NCBI GenBank assembly: GCA_003513495.1
Contig: DOPM01000043.1
Location: forward strand, 140,330 to 204,329
Direction: 5' to 3'
DNA from: Desulfosporosinus sp.
Lineage (GTDB): Bacteria > Bacillota > Desulfitobacteriia > Desulfitobacteriales > Desulfitobacteriaceae
DNA: 64,000 nucleotides
Under the pieces are notes generated by a model that ran no database searches, had not been told where the DNA came from, and saw only the letters and a program-made list of their open reading frames with translations. Made by a program: the position numbers and the translations under genes. Below, in pieces: positions 59,721 to 64,000 of this stretch (the first letter of the stretch is position 1; every line of letters begins with the position of its first letter).

Positions 59721-61034
59721 TTGGAAACAAAACATACAATTGGCTTTTCATATAAAGAAATGTTTTTTAAGGTCAATTTGCGTCTCAGGGGAGCATTGTT
59801 CATACTTTATCTTGGATATATCCTAGCAATGTTTCACCGGGTTTCTATTGCCATTATGGCAGATCGTTTAATTGAGGATCTTAATTTAAACCTTTCACAA
59901 ATGACTATTATGGCAGCGGTATACTTTTACCCTTACGCTCTAATGCAGTTCCCTGTCGGAATTTTAGTCGATCGTATTGGACCTAAACGTTTAGTATCTG
60001 CAATGCTCTTGTTAACCTCCTTTGCCTCGATTATCTTCGCATTTGCAACGACATTTCAATTAAGCATTATTTCGAGGCTCCTTATAGGGCTTTCAGTATC
60101 CTGTATTTTTGTTCCTACGGAAAAATTTATTGCAAGTTATTTTCCCGCCGAAATATTTTCAACATTGACAAGTCTTCTGGTTTTTTCCGGGATAATAGGG
60201 ATTCTTTGCGCCTCAGTACCCTTAGCCTTCCTAGTTGAACTTCTAGATTGGCGTACAGTTTACTTTATGATGGGCGTCATCGCATTAGTTCTGAGTTTTG
60301 CTACTTGGTTTTTGCTCGATGATAGACAAATGTTAAAACAATCTGAACATAAACCAAAACAAATTAGTTCAAAATTGGCGATGAAATGGGTACTCTCCGA
60401 ATGGGGTATGTGGCCTATCGCTATACGAAATTTCTTTGGTTACGGTGCTACAATGGCTTTTCAAAGTTTGTGGGCAGGGCCGTATTTGATGACTATTCTT
60501 GGCATGAATAGGATATCCGCTGGTTATTTAATAATGTTGTTATCTTTGGGCCAATTACTAAGCTTGCCTTTCAGTGGAATCCTTTCGGACAAGATTTTTC
60601 ATTCCCGCAAATTGCCTATGCTTATTGGTAGTCTAGGGTCTGTTTTTTTATGGATACCGTTTACTTTCTACACAAGTGCCTTATTGACTTGGCATATTGC
60701 TCTTATATTTCTATTAAGCGGGTTATTAGCAGGTATTAGCTCCGGCCCAATATTCACGCTGATGAAAGAGTTGTATCCCACACCCTTGACAGGAACGGCA
60801 ATAGGAATTGGTAACTTTTTTAATATGGCGGGGGCTGCAATCATTCCCTTGCTTTGTAGTGTTGCCATGGCTCAAAGTGTCCAGAGCTCAAGTGCCCTAA
60901 CAGCAAGTTCGTTTGCTATTGGTTTTAGGTATTTGTTGTTAGCATATGGAATTGCTGCATTAGCAACAATTTTTTCAAAAGATACATCTCTTGAAAAGAA
61001 TGCATCCATAAGTAGCGAGGGCTATAAGATCTAA
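59721..61034 (+). CDS. MFS transporter
   Basis: A 437-residue, about 12-helix major facilitator. The loop 2-3 motif appears as GILVDRIGPKRL. The substrate is unknown; the N-terminal half (MFHRVSIAIMADRLIEDLNLNLSQM) resembles organic-anion or nitrate/glucarate-type carriers. TTG start after AGAGAGG; an ATG at 59760 is an alternative. Confidence 0.82.
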   Translation: METKHTIGFSYKEMFFKVNLRLRGALFILYLGYILAMFHRVSIAIMADRLIEDLNLNLSQMTIMAAVYFYPYALMQFPVGILVDRIGPKRLVSAMLLLTSFASIIFAFATTFQLSIISRLLIGLSVSCIFVPTEKFIASYFPAEIFSTLTSLLVFSGIIGILCASVPLAFLVELLDWRTVYFMMGVIALVLSFATWFLLDDRQMLKQSEHKPKQISSKLAMKWVLSEWGMWPIAIRNFFGYGATMAFQSLWAGPYLMTILGMNRISAGYLIMLLSLGQLLSLPFSGILSDKIFHSRKLPMLIGSLGSVFLWIPFTFYTSALLTWHIALIFLLSGLLAGISSGPIFTLMKELYPTPLTGTAIGIGNFFNMAGAAIIPLLCSVAMAQSVQSSSALTASSFAIGFRYLLLAYGIAALATIFSKDTSLEKNASISSEGYKI

Positions 61035-61115
61035 AGAAGAACATTACAATGATCCCTGTATCGAATCACAAAGAGAATTTAAAGTACAATGAAGTCTTGA
61101 ATGGAGGTTAAAGTT

Positions 61116-62795
61116 ATGAATTTGTCAAAAAAGATTTCTTTGGGGTACTTAACAATTCTCTTGCTGATGGCATTGCTCGTTGGTACAGTCTTTTATTTGG
61201 TTAGAGGTCTTACCAGTGTAGTAGATGACTTTGGTAGTTATCAGCTGCCCATGCAGGCAGCGGCTCAGGATTTAGGGTTACAATACACACGCCAAATTGC
61301 AGCGATTCAAGGTTATTTAGCAACGGGCTCTGACCAATACTTGCAGCAGTATAAAGAGGCAACCACCCAAAGTGCTGAATATCTTATGTACATTGAGGAA
61401 AGGGTGAAGGGGGAGTCAAAGCTTCAATTTGAGGAAGTCAAAACGACTGCTCAAGCTTTCTCATACCACCCGGATTACATTATTAACATGTACAAGAATC
61501 AAGGGTTGTCAGCTGCCGTTATGTATATGACAAATGTGGCTGCCCCGGATAATGTTGTACTTATGGATGCTTTAGACAACTATATTGCTGCTGAAAATTT
61601 ACAAATGAAAGAGGGCGTTGGTTTAGCTTCGGTTCTAACCAAACGAATCAACACGATTAGCCTTACCATATTCGGGATTGCCCTAGTGATTGGAATAATC
61701 CTGATTAATGCTATTATGCGTTCTGCAAATAAATCAATCTCAAATGGGATGATGGTAGCTGAAGCGCTATCCGAAGGAAATTTAGCCATTGAGGTTAAGG
61801 GTGGTAAGGATGAGCTGGGTCTCTTAGTCGCAGAATTAGGAAAAGCGGCGGGAAGTCTGAGGGAAATGATAGCCTTAGCCTTAAGGGTTAATAGCAATCT
61901 CCAGCAGGCAACAGCTTCCTCTAGAGAGGCTATCCGGAGGGTTACAACTAATTCGGAAGAGATTGCAGCTTCCACAGAACAAGTTTCGAGCGGATTTCAA
62001 GAAATAGCAGCTGAAACACAACAAATTACGGCTTCCAGCGATGAGCTTCGCCAATTCATTGCCCAAATGGAAGGACATGCTTATCAAGGAAGTCAAAAGG
62101 CTAAAGAGATCGAGCTACGTGCTCAACAATTGAAGGAGGAAGCCAAATCTGCATTAGTAGAAGCAACAGGAATTTACGAAGAAAGAGAAAAGGGGCTTAA
62201 AAAAGCAATCGAAGAATCTTTGGTCGTGCAACAGATTAGTGAACTTACCCAGAGCATTTCTATGATAGCGGATCAAACTAATTTATTGTCCCTAAATGCA
62301 GCTATAGAGGCTGCACGAGCAGGGGATAATGGAAGAGGGTTTGCCGTAGTAGCTGAGGAAGTACGAAAATTGGCAGAGCAGTCCTCCAAGACGGCGCAAG
62401 ATATAAATAATTTAGTAGGTCTCGTGGTCAAGGCTCATGAGAACCTGGCTTCAGGTGCCTACGAAGTCCTTCATTTTATCGACGTAGTTGTAAGGCCTGA
62501 CTATGATAAGCTGGTAGAAACAGGTACTCAGTATCAAAACGACGCCAAGAACTTTTATATCCTTACAGAGGAGTTTTCTTCCACGGCTGCTCAGTTAACC
62601 CTAATCGTAAATTCAGTAGTAGCGGCGATTGACAATGTAAACCAGACCATCAGTCAAGGGGCTGCTGGTTCACAACAGGTTGCAGCTTCAGCAACTAATG
62701 TGTCTATGGATCTAGAACAAGTTAATCAACTCATGAGTCATCTTAATGAACATGCTGAGCACTTGGCTGAAGGAGTTGCCAGATTTAAAATATAA
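61116..62795 (+). CDS. Membrane methyl-accepting chemotaxis protein
   Basis: A 559-residue chemoreceptor with two membrane helices (about 5-28 and 180-205), between them a helical (four-helix-bundle-like) extracellular sensor, then HAMP (EALSEGNLAIEVKGGKDELGLL) and the signalling coiled coil with tip ISMIADQTNLLSLNAAIEAARAGDNGRGFAVVAEEVRKLAE. The ATG at 61116 has GGAGG 8 nt upstream. It lies within the sigma-54 region; the sensed compound may be a substrate of the transporters. Confidence 0.92.
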   Translation: MNLSKKISLGYLTILLLMALLVGTVFYLVRGLTSVVDDFGSYQLPMQAAAQDLGLQYTRQIAAIQGYLATGSDQYLQQYKEATTQSAEYLMYIEERVKGESKLQFEEVKTTAQAFSYHPDYIINMYKNQGLSAAVMYMTNVAAPDNVVLMDALDNYIAAENLQMKEGVGLASVLTKRINTISLTIFGIALVIGIILINAIMRSANKSISNGMMVAEALSEGNLAIEVKGGKDELGLLVAELGKAAGSLREMIALALRVNSNLQQATASSREAIRRVTTNSEEIAASTEQVSSGFQEIAAETQQITASSDELRQFIAQMEGHAYQGSQKAKEIELRAQQLKEEAKSALVEATGIYEEREKGLKKAIEESLVVQQISELTQSISMIADQTNLLSLNAAIEAARAGDNGRGFAVVAEEVRKLAEQSSKTAQDINNLVGLVVKAHENLASGAYEVLHFIDVVVRPDYDKLVETGTQYQNDAKNFYILTEEFSSTAAQLTLIVNSVVAAIDNVNQTISQGAAGSQQVAASATNVSMDLEQVNQLMSHLNEHAEHLAEGVARFKI

Positions 62796-62826
62796 AGTAT
62801 ACAAATGAAACAATTCACTCTATTTT

Positions 62827-62869
62827 AGGGTCTGAGTCATAAGTAATTTGTGACAAGGCCCTTTTTTTA
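62827..62869 (+). terminator. Terminator after the chemoreceptor
   Basis: AGGGTCT pairs with AGGCCCT-type arm, with an inner GTCA/TGAC, followed by T7. Confidence 0.8.
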
Positions 62870-62908
62870 CTGTGTATCATCTATAAAGTATACATTGATA
62901 CACATGGA

Positions 62909-62925
62909 TGTATATAAACTATACA
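62909..62925. promoter_or_regulatory. Candidate activator-binding site, TGTAT-N7-ATACA
   Basis: TGTAT (62909-62913) and ATACA (62921-62925), 41 nt before the -24 element. Half-site-like TGTATC and GATACAC/GTATACA words lie at 62873-62903, so a second degenerate site may be present. Confidence 0.6.
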
Positions 62926-62965
62926 TTTATTTTTGTTGAGATCACGAAAGGCTAGTATTTAGAAA

Positions 62966-62982
62966 TGGCACAATTCTTGCAA
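62966..62982 (+). promoter_or_regulatory. sigma-54 promoter of the second livJ
   Basis: TGGCAC-AATTC-TTGCA, a full match to the -24/-12 consensus with ten nucleotides between GG and GC. Confidence 0.85.
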
Positions 62983-63143
62983 TAATATTTTAAAAGTTAA
63001 AAATAGTTGAACTATTTGCAAAAGATCAAAAAAATAGGTTTTGAGAGGGGGAGGAGTCGGCTGAGTCGCACTTAGATATTAGTCTTATGAAGCAGCAATA
63101 GTAACTAAATCTCTTTAATAACTGGAAGGGTGGAAGTAAAAAA

Positions 63144-64000
63144 ATGAAACGGAAAAGTATATGGTTAGTACTAAGCTTAATTGTACTACTGGTAGTATCG
63201 GGTTGTGGAAATAAATCTACTCCCACAAGTTCAGATCCTGGGGCGAGTGGAGACGTCAAAACAGTTAATATAGGGTATACCGGACCGTTAAGTGGCGGCG
63301 GGGCATTATTTGGTAAGGATGTAACTGAGGGTTTAGATCTCGCGGTGGATGAAATAAATGCCAAAGGCCTCATGGTCAATGGTGAAAAGTATAGAATCAA
63401 TCTCATTAAACTAGATGACCAATATATGCCTGATAAAGCTGCAACCAATGCGCGCAGGTTAAGGACAGAGTTTGAAACCCCTGTAATCTTTGTACCACAT
63501 AGTGGCGGCGCCTTCGCTCTTCAACAATTTAATGAGACTGATGAATTCCTGATCATGGCGTATACCAGTGAAGGCAAGGTAGCCAAAACAGGAAATAAGT
63601 TAACTGTTCAGATGACGACTCCATATAGTCTCTACCCAGAAGTGTATTCGAAGAAGGTTATGGACAAGTTTGGCAAGAAGCTAGCTCTTATTCCTACTTC
63701 AAGCCAATACGGGAAAGACTGGAGCGAGGCGATGATTCCTGCGTGGGAAAAGCTGGGTGGTACCATCGTAGCTAATAGCCCGGTTGATTATAATAAAGAA
63801 GTAGATTTCAATACTTACGTTAGCAAAGCTTTAGCGGCAAATCCAGATGTGTTATTCGTTGGAGGACCTTCTCAACCAACTGCTATGGTCATCAAACAAG
63901 CAAGGCAACTCGGTTTCAAAGGCGGGTTTATTCTCATGGATCAGGCAAAAGTAGAACAAATGGAAGGTGTTATTCCTTTGACTGATTTGGAGGGAGCTGT
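63144..64000 (+). CDS. Second branched-chain amino acid-type substrate-binding lipoprotein (partial, cut by window end)
   Basis: At least 285 residues, open at the right edge. A lipoprotein signal (MKRKSIWLVLSLIVLLVVSGC) and a LivJ-like sequence that is close to the protein at 51596, differing in scattered positions. AACTGGAAG and GGAAG upstream serve as SD. It is driven by its own sigma-54 promoter; permease and ATPase genes may follow outside the window. Confidence 0.92.
   Translation, partial: MKRKSIWLVLSLIVLLVVSGCGNKSTPTSSDPGASGDVKTVNIGYTGPLSGGGALFGKDVTEGLDLAVDEINAKGLMVNGEKYRINLIKLDDQYMPDKAATNARRLRTEFETPVIFVPHSGGAFALQQFNETDEFLIMAYTSEGKVAKTGNKLTVQMTTPYSLYPEVYSKKVMDKFGKKLALIPTSSQYGKDWSEAMIPAWEKLGGTIVANSPVDYNKEVDFNTYVSKALAANPDVLFVGGPSQPTAMVIKQARQLGFKGGFILMDQAKVEQMEGVIPLTDLEGA

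Noticed and set aside
1..64000. tRNA, rRNA, insertion sequences or prophage
   Set aside because: No T-loop/anticodon patterns, rRNA stretches, transposase, integrase or phage structural genes were recognised on either strand.

Overview
The window comes from a low-to-mid GC, endospore-forming, strictly anaerobic Firmicute. The gene set points to the Peptococcaceae (Desulfosporosinus/Desulfitobacterium type), by gene content only and not by a database match. The signs are CotD-like and SleL/YaaH-like spore proteins, a multihaem nitrite reductase, NrfC/NrfD-type Fe-S and membrane redox subunits, menaquinone synthesis by the futalosine route, many soluble chemoreceptors, strong AGGAGG ribosome sites and a probable selenoprotein. 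No rRNA, tRNA, CRISPR array, phage or transposase was seen; this is core chromosome with metabolic modules.

Layout. 0-5 kb: a molybdopterin oxidoreductase, an NCS2 purine/uracil permease and a LysM-GH18 spore-cortex enzyme. 5-9 kb (minus strand): nrfHA for nitrite reduction to ammonia, then sufCB for Fe-S assembly, with a long perfect palindrome over the suf start site. 9-12 kb: small genes, a HAD phosphatase and an aromatic acid exporter-like protein. 12-24 kb (plus): trkAH K+ uptake, an NrfCD-like redox pair, RidA, a TDT transporter, a DsbA/FrnE-type protein whose first active-site Cys codon is an in-frame TGA (probable selenocysteine), a small sirohaem reductase, mqnBD and a CotD-like coat protein. 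24-33 kb: a UroD-like protein, phenylacetate-CoA ligase, lactate permease, a tandem GNAT, an NRDE protein, a RACo-like ASKHA protein and a chemoreceptor with inverted domain order.

33.6-39.3 kb is the most distinctive region. Two genes or operons, a class-V aminotransferase and a three-subunit xanthine dehydrogenase, each have a paired PurBox-like operator, a sigma-A promoter, a guanine riboswitch aptamer and a terminator. The first leader also carries a ykkC-family aptamer, read here as a PRPP sensor, giving a tandem guanine-PRPP riboswitch. The second looks like the same leader with the ykkC part deleted.

39-49 kb: MazG-like and MetE-like proteins, DegV, an acyl-CoA dehydrogenase behind a FadR-type operator, a soluble chemoreceptor, an MsrA-MsrB fusion, KtrA and an NhaC-type antiporter. 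49.4-64 kb looks like one sigma-54 regulon: a PAS-AAA-Fis activator, then livJHMGF and, past the window end, a second livJ. Both liv loci have -24/-12 promoters and share a TGTAT-N7-ATACA upstream site. A third -24/-12 promoter precedes an operon of PHP, Fe-S, ferredoxin, unknown and MaoC-like proteins. Uptake of a branched-chain amino acid or similar carboxylate coupled to its catabolism is the simplest reading.
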